Assembly: GCA_013339895.1 (NCBI GenBank)
Contig: JABACO010000005.1
Span: 11,705,509 to 11,769,508, forward strand
From: Ephydatia muelleri
Lineage: Eukaryota > Porifera > Demospongiae > Spongillida > Spongillidae
Direction of reading: 5' to 3'
DNA: 64,000 bases
Shown: positions 45,655-56,725 of the stretch, piece by piece
Position numbering within the stretch: the stretch's first letter is position 1
How the letters are laid out: every line of letters starts with the position of its first letter
Program-made: the position numbers and the translations under genes
The notes under the pieces: generated by a model
The model's input: only the letters and a program-made list of their open reading frames with translations
What the model was told of the DNA's origin: nothing
The model's database searches: none

Positions 45655-45841
45655 GTCCGTCTATTTCGCATAGGCTTGGTCACGAATGGCAAATTCATCA
45701 TGTAGCAATGAATTGCACATCTCTCTCAGCTTGTCATGTGACTCCCTAGCTGCGTGCAAACATTCAACAGCATTATTACTGCAAATTGTCAGGCGCTTGA
45801 TATCTCGTGTCTCTTGCGTCGTCAGTCACCCATTTAGCTGA
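45655..45841. repeat. Direct repeat, copy 2, promoter-proximal to the EGF-module gene
   Basis: Partner of 37508-37699. It ends 22 bases before the ATG of the next gene, so it probably includes its 5' leader and proximal promoter. The copy 8 kb upstream would then be a displaced promoter fragment. Confidence 0.8.
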
Positions 45842-45863
45842 TCCTTCAGTTTCGTAACGGCAA

Positions 45864-47559
45864 ATGTTTGTGACGTTTTTGGCTGTGGTGTTGTTGCACT
45901 GTTGCGCTTCACTGACTGAGGCTCAGCAGTCGGGATGTAGCAGCTTTCCTACCAGCAGCCAGGTGTCTGCTTTGATCGGCCAAAACTACCTAGGGCCTGG
46001 ACAAGGGACGCCCCCCGCCATTACGCTCCAGACATCGCCATTCGGGTATCGTGTGGTGTGTTCTTCAAGTTCCGGCATTCGCAACCAGTATCGCTTCGTC
46101 TCCATAGTGGCGAACTATACAACAAGCGATGGTGCCGTGAGTCCTCCTGGGGTCCCCATATACGGCCAGTTCGAGTTCGAGTGCGTCAACTCGGCGTGGA
46201 GTGCCACGTCGACCCTCTTGGAAGCAACCTCGACCGATAGAACAGTCCTTTCAGCGGGTTCCGCCGCAATCATCGCCAATACCACAACTAACTGTGCTTA
46301 TTGTCTGAAGCAGAGTGCCTCGAACGTACGCGTGAGCGACGACACCAATCACTGCAGCGGTTAGTGTACCATAACAAGGTAGTACGTGAGCGATGGGAAT
46401 ACTGTTCTTCTCTTTCAGCTTGTACTGGATGCTCTCAACCGCTGTGCTATACGTCGGATACAGCTATCCCGAACTCCGGCACCATCCGCCAAACATGTTG
46501 CAATTTCTACTTGTCTGATGGCGTCACCTGTACCACTACATGTGATCCGCCATCCTTCCCTGATGCTAACAGAACATGCAGTAAGAGCAGGAGTGTGCAG
46601 CAACACTCCACCTCATACAATGGCTTTGTCCTCTTCCCATCCACTCCAGCACTGTGTAATATCCTCAATTGTCAAAATGGCGGCACACTACGAAGTGACA
46701 TGTGCGGATGTAACTGCACTGCAGTGAGCACAGGGTCCAACTGTTCAAGTAAAGGTTGCTTCACATGGTGGCAGCCATTGCTATTAAAGGATTATCATCC
46801 CTCTAGCTTGTTTGTGTCAAAATGGAGGCACCTGCAATGGGACCACTTGCACCTGTCCACCTGGGTACAAGGGAACACTGTGTGAGACTCCTTGTCCCAC
46901 CAGGTGTCCAGCTGGTTATTACTTTAATAACTGCACCTGCAGTAAGTTCTATGCTTATGCATATAGCTAGGGTGTTTGTTTGCAGTTTTCAATAAAGGAG
47001 TGAAAGGTTCCATATGCACTGACACGTACCTGATCTTGACATCGCGCAATGTATAGAATTTGAAAGGACTGGTGCAAAAGTTTTGCTTTTAGCTAATATG
47101 TGCATGCATTAAAATTGTCATGGGTAGAAGGGACGGAGCAGAGATGGGTATGGGTAGCGCTATAAGAACCTCCCACAGTTGTACAGGTAATTTCCCTGTC
47201 CCTCCCTGTCCCTCCCACTGCATGCCTTGCTGCCTCAATAGGAGATTCATGGTGTTGACACGGTAGCAGTGAAGGTGAATACACATAGAGCAAATTGATA
47301 GTTCAATAATTCAAAAGCTCAAAACCTGACGATCCAAAATAGTAATGTAACTATTGGATAATCTTTCTGCAACCTGCTTTGCTCAATGCTTGGTCTGTTA
47401 GTCCAAGAAATGGTCCAAATTTGTATTTTGGCAAAACGGGAGGGGCCCTTGCAAAGTATAGTCCCCACCCCCCATTTTCAAAGGTGAGAGAAGACAAAAA
47501 AAAATGGTTCCCCATATTTAAGCTCAGCAGGCAATTTAGCAATTTAGGAAGGAGGGGGG

Positions 47560-47599
<40 letters not shown>

Positions 47600-48055
47600 A
47601 GCCACGTGTTAGGAGCAACTTAATGCTCATCTCAAAGGACTTAGCCTTTAGGTTTAGTCGGGTTAAAGTTATGGGGTTAGGGCATGGTCACTTTTTACAG
47701 AGTCGTATGGGAACCTTCTTTTTTATTTCTGAAGAAATTGGTCACCCCAGATCAATTTTGATGCATGAGAACCAACAATAATTTTGCAACACATGTGTGG
47801 TGTATATGCTGCGCATGGGTGTGTGAAATTGTGTGTAGCCCTGCCACTAACTCACTGTTTCAATGCATCAAGTATGCCAGTGTAAAATTGAGGCACCTGT
47901 AATGCATCAGCACGCTCCTGTCCACCTGGGTACAAGGGAACACTGTGTGAAACTCCTTGCTGCTGTTCACTTAGTAGTTTAACACCATGCATAACCTCAT
48001 GTATGTTGAATAATTGTGCACATGCAGAGGGCACTTCAGTTTTGGTAATATAACA

Positions 48056-48096
<41 letters not shown>

Positions 48097-50265
48097 ACAT
48101 ACACACACATACACACATACACACATACACACACATACACACACATACACACATACACACACATACACACACACACATGCACACCCGGTACTCCCACTGT
48201 CCCACTGCATGATCTGCTTCAATAAGAGATTCATAATCCTGACACAGTAGCAGTGGAGGTGAATACACATAATTGTGCAAGTTAAATGGTTTTATAAATA
48301 GCAGCTCTTGAACCACTTCTGTAAATTGTTTTGGTCATGGTGATGCACATGTGATTATTCAAAACTTCAGATTCAATGCAATCACGGACCATTGAGACCA
48401 AGACCTGTACAGAATACATGTAACATCCACACTCATAGCAATCACTTAGTGCCACGCCCTAAGGCAACTGTAATTATCTTTTCTCGTTTATTCATTAGTT
48501 CAATGCTCGCTATTTTGGGACAGTTGTGTCAACACATCGTTCTGCTCAACATGCCACTGTTTGCTGAATCAAACATGCATGAGCGCATGAACCCACATGT
48601 GTGCCACCAAATACACACACACACACACACATACACACACATACACACATACAGACATACTCACAGATACAAATACACACATACACACACACATACACAC
48701 ACATACAGACATACACACAGATACACATACACACATACACACATACACACACATACAAACACACACACTGCAGTAATGTAAAGAAGGACACGCATTCAAG
48801 CGCGCGCATTTGGCAATGCACCTACATGCATACGTGCACACATGACAGTGTTGGCATGCATATTAAGAGCTATACACATGTGGTCACATGACGTATTAGA
48901 ACATACGGAATGATCGATCATACATGTCTTACTGCAGCTGCCAGGTATGTGTTCACACTGAACATTTCACACATGCATTCTACACTGCTCAGGTTTATGT
49001 ATTTATAATAGTGAACTGAAAATGCAATTGATCAAGCGTGCATTTTAAGTGAATTAGTGCATCACAGTTTTAAATGCCTATATGGTATAATATGATGAGT
49101 AATGTCTTCTTCATGCAGCAGCAGTTGTACCAGTTCCTCCACGGTCATCTATCGAGTGTGGTGCCGGCTGTATTGTTGGAGCAATCATAGGAGTGATTGT
49201 GATTGCAGTTATTTTAGCAGCATTGATAGCTGTCGGAGTGTACTTGAGTGTTAAAGACAAAATCAAGGACAAAAATGCTCAACGCATCAAACCTGGTGGA
49301 GAGGTGACAGTGAAGTAAGTTGATGCAAAGTGCTGTATGCATTGATTTGCACATATCATGAATGAAAGCACATGCATGTGCCATCCACAAACCACCGTCA
49401 GTGCAATCTATGAAAGTGTGTGTGCATGCATGCGACAGCTGTGTAGCGGCCAGAGATGCTTGATTAAGGGAGCTCAAGGAACAGGGACCTGGTCATGAGG
49501 TGTGCTGTGTTGCATAGAATTAGCTTCAGAATCCTTCTGTGCAAAAATTTATGTTCCAAAACTTTAGTGATGGATGCAGACGTAAGTACATTCTTATACA
49601 GGGACAGACGTATGTATTAGAAGTATATATTCTGAGAGACAAGTGTTAAGGTACATCGAGCAACTAGGAAGTTGAAGCTTTGTGTTGTAGAGAGACTGGC
49701 TTTTGTTGTCACAAGAGTACACTGGTGTATGGTTGACAGCTTATACAAAATCGTAGCAGTCACCATCAAAGGTATATTTAACCAAAACCTTTAAAGTTAC
49801 AATTTCATTTTTGTTTTGGTGTAACAAAATACTGGAGGTTTGTACATTTTGTACATAACCGGGCATTTCTCACACACTCCGCACCTGCTGAAAATTCAAC
49901 CATCATACAATCAAGTCTCGCTAAGCCACACTCTCACATATGTACTGAGGGTGTGGCTCTGTGAATGTTTAGTATAATATTATGACAGTTATTGTATATT
50001 CAAGAGTGTTGCGGTTATAAGTGAGAAAGGTGCTGCACACTCTAATAAATGTTCTCTCCCCCCCCCCCCCCCCCCCCCCCCCCCCCACCTCCCCTCCTCC
50101 CTTTTTTGTGGAATGGATGAAAGAAATATTGCACTCGTTGGGCACATACATGTACTATGATACTGTGTATCACTGATGTTTTCTTCCCTCTGCCTCTGTT
50201 TCAGGGACAATGATTTGTACATCCCGCCTGATGTTGCAGTGGAAGTAGCTGATAAACAAATGTAA
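45864..50265 (+). CDS. Type I membrane protein with EGF-like modules (382 aa)
   Basis: Exons: 45864-46359, 46419-46580, 46650-46748, 46807-46941, 49119-49314, 50205-50265. The total is 1149 nt, exactly 383 codons with TAA, and all junctions are GT-AG and in phase (mostly phase 1, as usual for EGF modules). Residues 1 to about 20 are a signal peptide ([14 protein letters not shown]...). Residues about 21-165 are an unrecognised, N-glycosylation-prone domain. Residues 166-219 form a cysteine-rich segment (CTGCSQPLC...CCNFY...CTTTC). Residues about 220-297 hold two EGF-like modules ([28 protein letters not shown]). Residues about 316-340 are a membrane helix ([18 protein letters not shown]), followed by a basic stop and a tail ending [10 protein letters not shown]. 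It probably acts as a surface adhesion or recognition protein; the ligand is unknown. Confidence 0.85.
47562..47597. repeat. Poly-G tract (36)
   Basis: An uninterrupted G run in intron 4 of the EGF-module gene. Its true length is uncertain because homopolymers assemble poorly. Confidence 0.95.
47881..47960 (+). pseudogene. Dead duplicate of the EGF exon inside intron 4
   Basis: Closely matches exon 4 (the GTCCACCTGGGTACAAGGGA block is identical) and is preceded by an AG acceptor. One base is lost near the start, creating TGA at 47889 in the EGF frame, and there is no clear donor. Downstream intron sequence is also duplicated (about 47190-47290 and 48180-48275). Exon and flank were therefore copied together and one copy decayed. 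Confidence 0.75.
48052..48180. repeat. CA / CACATA microsatellite
   Basis: (CA)n interrupted by regularly spaced TA, inside intron 4 of the EGF-module gene. Confidence 0.95.
48610..48770. repeat. CA / CATA microsatellite
   Basis: A second compound CA-rich tract in the same intron, with CAGATA variants. Confidence 0.95.
50058..50086. repeat. Poly-C tract (29)
   Basis: A homopolymer in intron 5 of the EGF-module gene. Confidence 0.95.
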
Positions 50266-50269
50266 GGTT

Positions 50270-51150
50270 AAAACTGCTTCTAAAGTAGGACACCATTTTA
50301 AAACTCCTTTTATGTTTCAAAACCAAATGTTGTTATGTTCAAGCTGCATTTGTATTCATTTGTCCTTTTAGCCGATGGTTCATTAATTTTAGCCCACACT
50401 GTAATACATGCACACAATGATGTAAAATTAACAGTATTTCTTAAAAGCACTGCTGCCATGTGTACTAACAGGGATATCGATGTCAGTATTCTGTATTTTA
50501 AAAGTTTAATGTCAGTTAGAGTAACATAAGCTTTGTGACCGATTGGCAAATAATTTGCATACCGTAATACAATAAAGACAAACATATGCACAATCAGTAA
50601 GATAAATTCCTTGCATGTGCATATTTAACAAGGACACGGTTAATTAACCATTGTCAGAAAGACAAGATTTGTAAAGTCAGTTCACACATTTTTTTAAATA
50701 GCACAACTGTACTGCAAGGAACAATTCCATAAAAGCATATACTTGAATGCACTGATCTACACACTGAGAGGCAGGATAGCGAAATTGCATTCTTATAATA
50801 AAGGTCCTAACGTATATCAGACTCACGCAGAGGAAGCAGGAAAATGCTGTTTGTGCCCACATTGGTATACGCGTGCACATGCAACAGAGCACTTGACAGA
50901 ATTGAATAAGTTTTATTTCTAACTTTAATGGTTATAGAACAAATTAAGCCTATTCCTCGAGCGCAGCTCACGTAACATCACTGGATAAAGGGTAAATGCT
51001 TGTTTAAAGGTCATTGCTAATATTAGTTGTTAGTCCTTGAATAAAATGATCACAATATTCCAAATCGGCCTCAATACATAAATTAAAATTAATAAAATAC
51101 ATAATTATTATATATAAAACAATCATATTGAGCAACCGACATACCTAGGG
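50270..51150. other. No recognisable gene
   Basis: AT-rich 3' flank of the EGF-module gene; only short frames without family resemblance. Confidence 0.4.
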
Positions 51151-51163
51151 GACAGAGTCAGGA

Positions 51164-51448
51164 TTATAAAAATGACGACGACCTAGCCAGTAAAGCATTG
51201 GCCCTGACCAGGGCGATGCTTAGCCTTCCGTATAGCCCTGACACTGCAGAAGACTTGGGACAAGCAGTTCGAGTGGCGATCCGTGTAGCGAGTCTGTCGA
51301 GGCACCTGCTGGCTTCTTGTCCCCTGCAACCATACGTCTCCACAGTTAAGGGGATACAAACGTAGCCCAAGCTGTTGCATTTCTCATCATTTTTGCGGAG
51401 TTCGATAGCCGCCACAGCGGATCCAGCCATCACACTCTCTTCGTTCAA
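51164..51448 (-). pseudogene. Retrotransposon polyprotein tail fragment
   Basis: Reads CIPLTVETYGCRGQEAS, RLATRIATRTACPKSS, LYGRLSIALVRANALL. From memory this is the conserved C-terminal block seen after reverse transcriptase in many sponge and cnidarian retrotransposon proteins; unverified here. The RT domain itself is absent, so it is a truncated relic. Confidence 0.5.
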
Positions 51449-52174
51449 AGGGAGAATGATTTAGCGGTGATGTAATGGTGAAATCCACTGTTGCCTGCAT
51501 GTTATATGAGCAATAAATACATAAATTAATGAACAGTGAATGGAAACCATCAAGCATGGGTAAGGCCTACACCAACAAACACTTCATTGTATTAGCATTT
51601 GGCCCCGGCCCCAGACCCCTCAGGCCAAAGGTTTGCGCCTTATTAAAATGCCATTCTTGGTTTGACACTCAGCAAAAAAAATCATAGCAATGTATGTGAA
51701 TTGCATGTGTTTTCACACCCTACGGTTTCGTGATCAGAGAGTCAGACTAATTGTTTTCATGTTGAATCGAGTCTTATATAGTTAGTAGGTAACGCGGTTA
51801 TGCAATCGCTCCATGGCCAACGTTGACGTTGCGCACGACTAAACCTCACCGGAAATTGTCTTACATTTGTTTGTACATGTGAAGATCCATTGCATGCACA
51901 ACGATACTAGTGGTGGTACGGTTAACATAAATATTTTATAACTTAACTCCGACAATGTATAATTATGACTGCTAAGGTAGGTGTACAGTGTATGTGACGA
52001 AGAATGTCATCAGGGAGCATTCACAAATTACGTCACGCAGCAAGGGGGGGGAGGGGGTTCGATCAATCGTGACGAAATGTGATGTTAGGGAGGGAGGGGG
52101 TTAGCAAATGTGTGACATCACAAAAAATTTTTGCGCGGGCACTTTTAGGGCCGCATAGACATTGAGACTCTCTA

Positions 52175-53560
52175 TTGTTGTTGCATTATTACAAGGCCTG
52201 TGCATTCAGCTCTTTTATAAGTGACAAGATCGAGAAGGTGCTGGAGCGTGTGCTTATTTATCTGAATCGTGCCGGGAAAACTGTTTTACTGTCGACTGCT
52301 ACGTCGCTTGCTCAAGGTCCCCTTTGGTTAATGGCAACCAACGATGCGCTGTATCAAGCTTTGTTTAAAGCTTACACTGATGCGCACCCTACCAAGCCAA
52401 AGCAACTTTCCCAAGCTGAAGTAGCGAAGAGGTGGAATGAAATGAAGAAGGAGGCTGATTATCACACCAAGGTGAATGCTTTGATTAGTGACCTGAAAGC
52501 AATTGCAATGACGAAGAAGGGACGGCTGCTTGCGTTTTGGGGAAACCAGGCTGTTCCAAACCACACAACAGAGGGAGATTCTGACCATTCTCTAACGATA
52601 GAAGCTCCGTCTGAGGCCACAAATAGTTTGAGTTCAGTAGTATCAACAAATCCAAATGAGCTGTGCACATCAGGATCTTCAAGCAGATACAAATCCACTG
52701 CACAAACTGACTTGCAACACCAAATTGATTTAATAAATGGAGATTTAGTTGGTCTGTGCAGGAGACAGTCAAGCAATATGCTGACTAAAGAACAAGAAAC
52801 GGAATTGCATTGCAAGAAGAGAAAGAAAGAGGAATTGGAAAAATTATTGAAGAAGAAAAGAGATGACCAGAAAAGGGCACAGAAGTACAGAGCTAAGAGA
52901 AAGCATGTAATGCTGGATTTGTGTGAAAAGAATCCTGAAGTAAAGGAACTGTTGAAATTAAGAGAGAAATCTGGAAGACCCCGGCTCGAAGAGGATCAAC
53001 CATTACTTCTGCAAGCTATTGTAGACATTGCTTTGCATGGGGCACCAGCACATGAAAGAAGACAGTGCGAGGTAATTCAATAGAAGGAAAAAGACATGTA
53101 GTTACTGCTCCAGTTCAGTTATTACGATCAAAGAATGATCTGCATTGCAAGCATATTGATGCTGCATTTTGTTTTGAGACAATCAAGAGGTTGGAAGAAT
53201 TGTCATCAATGTTGGGTCCCAAGGAGGTTTGCTTCTTAAGCCAGGATGACAAAGCTCGCGTTCCAATAGGGCTAACTGCAGCAACCATGCAATCTCCGCT
53301 ATTGATGCATGTGGAGTACAGAGTTACTCTACCTGACCATGACGGGTTGTTGCTGGCCGTCACAAGCGATACCATCAGTTATTGCGGGGATTAAAAGAAG
53401 AAGAAAACAGTCTTGGTATGCGAGATGCTGTTGGTTATTCCGATCCTACTTACTTGCCATTAGATCGAGCTTGATTGTGATACAATTCCTGTGCCTGCAG
53501 ATGAACTGAAGAAATGGATAAAGCTATACCGGTTGTTTCAACTGAAGAACATCTTGAAAC
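52175..53560 (+). pseudogene. Transposase-like gene of the 1.8 kb element, truncated and frameshifted
   Basis: A 302-codon frame (52175-53083) carries a region rich in Lys/Glu/Arg coiled-coil residues (KKRKKEELEKLLKKKRDDQ) and then ALHGAPAHERRQCE. After an internal deletion a second frame gives EGKRHVVTAPVQLLRSKND, FLSQDDKARVPIGLTAA and PLLMHVEYRVTLPDHDG, and a third gives DAVGYSDPTYLPLDRA. SQDDKARV probably holds a catalytic Asp. The C-terminal part is missing. Confidence 0.6.
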
Positions 53561-53670
53561 CCCGTGTGGGAATGTCCAGACTCTAGTATTTAGTCAATCT
53601 GCATGGTTTTTTGTAACTCTTTGAGTACTAACAGCTTTACATGAGTTTTAGTGTACAATTAAACAATTGA

Positions 53671-53672
<2 letters not shown>

Positions 53673-53719
<47 letters not shown>
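53673..53719. repeat. Poly-G tract (47)
   Basis: The longest homopolymer in the window, in the right subterminal part of the 1.8 kb transposon. Confidence 0.95.
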
Positions 53720-53720
<1 letters not shown>

Positions 53721-54076
53721 GGTGTTGTGACGTAATATTATAGGGGGAGGTCCTGTGAATGTGATGCTTTGTGACGAAGGGGGGGGGGGAGGGGGTCCAA
53801 ACAGGTTAAAAATGCGTGACGTAATTTGTGAATGCTCCCTCACACGACACTTTCGCCTTACGAAAATAAGATAGGAGGCTATCCGGTACGGATAAACGAA
53901 AGCGAAAGCCTTTTCTATTCCTATTGTGTGTAACGTAACCTTTCTCTTCCGAACTAAAGGACATGTATCCTACTGTGAAGTTGGGTGCCTTGCCATTGTG
54001 CAGGCGCTGCGGCAAACCGCTCCTGCTGCTTGTGCAGGTGTACTGCCCGCTTGAAGGCTCCGAGTACCACCGTCTT

Positions 54077-54608
54077 CAGTGGCGTATCCAGGATTTCAGC
54101 GAGGGGGGTGCTTAAGGTCAGGCCCGATACGAAAAGCGAGGGGGGGGGCAGTCGGCAAGTTAGATGAACCAATTCGTCACTCACATGCACGCATTCTCTA
54201 CTAAAACACAAGGAACATCACGACAAACGGGTCCACTCCGCACCTGCCCTGTCGTGCTCCACCCCCTTCGTTGACATTTGTCCGTACAACTGGGACTTTT
54301 AAGCATGACGCAACACATAATCTGTAGATCTTTGTCCGTCACAGTCGGGAAGGGGGGGGGGGGGGGGGGGCGGCATTTCATACGCAATGGGGGGGGGGAG
54401 GGGAGGGGGGCGGCCCCCCCCCCCCCAAGGCTATGCTGGATCCCCCCCTTCCCGACTGGTGCTGTATGCTTCAGCTCGTTCATTGTTGCCTTTCAATGTT
54501 TTGCGGCAAATTATTAATAACATAATACAAAATGATAATTTTTAATAATGTTCCTATGGCCGAGGGGGGTGCTCAAGCACCTGGAGCACCCCCCTGGATA
54601 CTCCACTG
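54077..54608. mobile_element. MITE with CAGTGG(C/A)GTATCCAGG ends
   Basis: 532 bp. The left CAGTGGCGTATCCAGG and inverted right end CAGTGGAGTATCCAGG differ at one base. GTCTT flanks both sides (54072-54076, 54609-54613). End sequences of this kind recur in many animal MITEs; I do not assign a superfamily. It contains a second inverted-repeat element. Confidence 0.75.
54342..54458. mobile_element. Inner inverted-repeat element (nested)
   Basis: 117 bp bounded by CAGTCGGGAAGG and its inverse, with long G runs after the left end and C runs before the right end. It could fold into one hairpin. No clear target duplication. Nested in the 532-bp MITE. Confidence 0.6.
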
Positions 54609-54706
54609 GTCTTATCCACACATACTGTTGCGCACGTCGCGAGTGTTGGTCCTCACAAGAAAGGTAACATCACGACTTGCCTCTCTTTACCCCCTTTCCT
54701 CTGTGT

Positions 54707-54966
54707 ATGTGTGAGTGTGTGTGTGAGTGTGTTTGTAAGTATGTGTGTGTTATGTGTGTGTATGTTTGTATGTGTGTATGTGTGTGAGTGTGTGTGTGAG
54801 TATGTGTGTGTAAGTGTGGGTGTGTGTATTTGTAAGTATGTGTTATGTGTGTGTGTTGTATTTGTAAGTATGTGTGTTGTGTGTGTGTTGTGTGAGTGTG
54901 TGTGTGAGTGTGTGTGTGTGTTATGTGTGTGTGTGTTATGTGTGTGTGTGGTGTGTGTGTGTGTGT

Positions 54967-55008
<42 letters not shown>

Positions 55009-55009
55009 C
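54707..55009. repeat. GT-rich microsatellite (about 300 bp)
   Basis: Compound (GT)n with GTA, GTTAT and GAGT interruptions, ending in a pure (GT)n tract. Confidence 0.95.
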
Positions 55010-55279
55010 GTTGTACAATTCAATGCTCAGGTGGAGGGAGGAGGGAGGGTCAGAAACATTCAGGTAGTGATAGGTAGTGATTGAACTGAGTCAAGAATAC
55101 CATAGTCTGGGAACAATCTGATTTGGGTTGTCAATTTAGATGAGGAAGGGGTCAAGGCGTGACAGGGAGAGGAACTATGCCACTGTAATATGTTACCCTT
55201 GCACCTGGGACCGGATAGGCTCTGAAGTAAATTCAGAACCCAGCGGAACGGCGGAAGATAACTTTGGCTTGCCATGTGC

Positions 55280-55830
55280 ATCCCACCTCTGGATATCTTG
55301 GTGTGAAGAAGACAATTGCACGAGTGAAAGAAAGATTTACGTGGAAAGGTGTAATTGAAGATGTGAAGAAGATGGTGAGTTAATACCATTTATTGCCATT
55401 CTTGTAGATTCTGTGGATTGCATTCATCTACTCCAGGACTACAGTACACCACTCTGGGATCAAATCTAAGCTTTGACGTAATGAAAGATAATGGATCTAA
55501 CCACTGGGTGATGGTCTCTACTTTAGATACCAAATCATCACATATTAATGTTTATTACAGTTATATCTCTGATCATACATCTATTGCAGATCAAATCTGT
55601 ACACTGATACATATATAGCATCCAACCTACAGTCACAGTCCATCATGCTAATGTAGATAAGCAGCAGATTAATGGGCATGACTGTGGTGTATATGCCATT
55701 GCTTTTGCTACTAGCCTGTGCTATGGCCAAGATGTGATATCCACTCACTATGACTCACAATAGATGAGGCAACATCTAGTTGATTGCTTGGAAGCTCAAC
55801 ATATCCAGAAATGAGCGGTCAAAGGGAAAG
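55280..55830 (+). pseudogene. Integrase H2C2 plus Ulp1 protease relic
   Basis: GYLGVKKTIARVKERFTWKG (about 55294-55353) matches the zinc-binding start of a Gin/KRBA2-like integrase, with the expected first His replaced. From about 55405 the relic reads LHSSTPGLQYTTLGSNLSFD, then DNGSNHWVMVSTLD (catalytic His). Further on, in another frame, are QQINGHDCGVYAIAFATSLC (catalytic Cys) and MRQHLVDCLEAQH. Stops and shifts separate the parts. It differs in sequence from the relic at 44956-45430. Confidence 0.6.
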
Positions 55831-55849
55831 CTAATTAATTCGCGGTTTG

Positions 55850-56290
55850 CGAATCACCGAATATTCCCGTATATCTTCCCGTAGACATGTATGGGGTCCT
55901 TCAATACCAAGCACACCAGATTTTTCTCAGCTTTTGCCAAAGGGGATTGTTAGTACACTACATTTGCCATGATTTTTAGTGGGGTCGCCGTATTTTTCCT
56001 ATTTAAGGCGTCGCTTCCCTAGGATTGTCATAACATTGTCCTCAATGTACACGTAGTCAATGGGTGCGTTTTCTCATTACAAATTCTATGACCATTTGTG
56101 TCAATACCTTTACGATTTGCCAATTTGCCAAAGGAAAAACATGTAGCTAGTACATCGAAGAACTATAATATATATTGAAAACTGGGTCTTTGTATTTAAA
56201 AATCGGCTTCCATAATTGAAAGAAGGATTCTATATCGAATCGGATTGTTGTCTCCGTCTCGTGCCCTCAAAATCGACTCACGCGCGGGAC
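55850..56290. other. No recognisable feature
   Basis: AT-rich, no supported coding region or repeat. Confidence 0.4.
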
Positions 56291-56302
56291 AATAGCTGTA
56301 CC

Positions 56303-56413
56303 TAGTCTCGTACCCAGACCCTGATTCCCGCAGCTGCGGATGGATTACATCACCGCTACGCGGTGATGTAATCCATCCGCAGCTGCGGGAATCAGGGTCT
56401 GGGTACGAGACTA
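56303..56413. mobile_element. Perfect palindrome (foldback MITE) with 9-bp target duplication
   Basis: 111 bp made of two perfect 54-bp inverted arms (TAGTCTCGTACCCAGACC inward to ATCACCGC) around TAC. AGCTGTACC stands directly on both sides (56294-56302, 56414-56422). A 9-bp duplication fits Mutator-like insertions, or hAT with one chance base. Confidence 0.88.
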
Positions 56414-56725
56414 AGCTGTACCAGTTTTATACAGTATGAAATCGGGCCTGAAATCGATTCTGCACGCCTCCTAGCGCTACGTAACAAGGTTTGTTGCTAC
56501 CAGTTGAGTAGCCTACATATATAATAAATGTACCTTATCGTACCCATACGTTTCGGATCTTTTTGTAAACATCGCCGGGCCCATTTCATAATTGTATTGC
56601 TGTTAGGCTGTTACGTTGGTAGTTTATCTAAGTAACTGAAGTACAACTACTAGTATAGGTGTGGCCGGAGCTACTATTGGCACCAATAGCAATACGGCTA
56701 CATGCATGTGTTTTAATTCTAGAAA

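Larger units (their letters stand above)
52013..53839 (+). mobile_element. DNA transposon with 27-bp perfect inverted ends (Zator-like?)
   Basis: 1827 bp. Left end GGGAGCATTCACAAATTA (27 bp in all) matches the right end inverted without mismatch. TCA flanks both sides (52010-52012, 53840-53842). Subterminal G-rich stretches (GGGGGGGAGGGGGTT-like) occur at both ends. A 3-bp target duplication and this end layout resemble Zator elements as I recall them; the superfamily is a hypothesis. It encodes the broken gene at 52175-53500. Confidence 0.8.

Noticed and set aside
48052..48180. Considered a CRISPR-like array because of regular CACATA spacing.
   Set aside because: No unique spacers; it is a compound microsatellite in an intron of a eukaryotic gene.
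48014..48250. Reading frames of repeated His-Thr or Cys-Val in CA/GT tracts (also about 48546-48891, 54653-55077, 57900-58292).
   Set aside because: Products of dinucleotide microsatellites open on both strands; no coding evidence.
53637..53843. Proline-rich reading frame over the poly-G tract.
   Set aside because: Homopolymer translation within transposon subterminal sequence.
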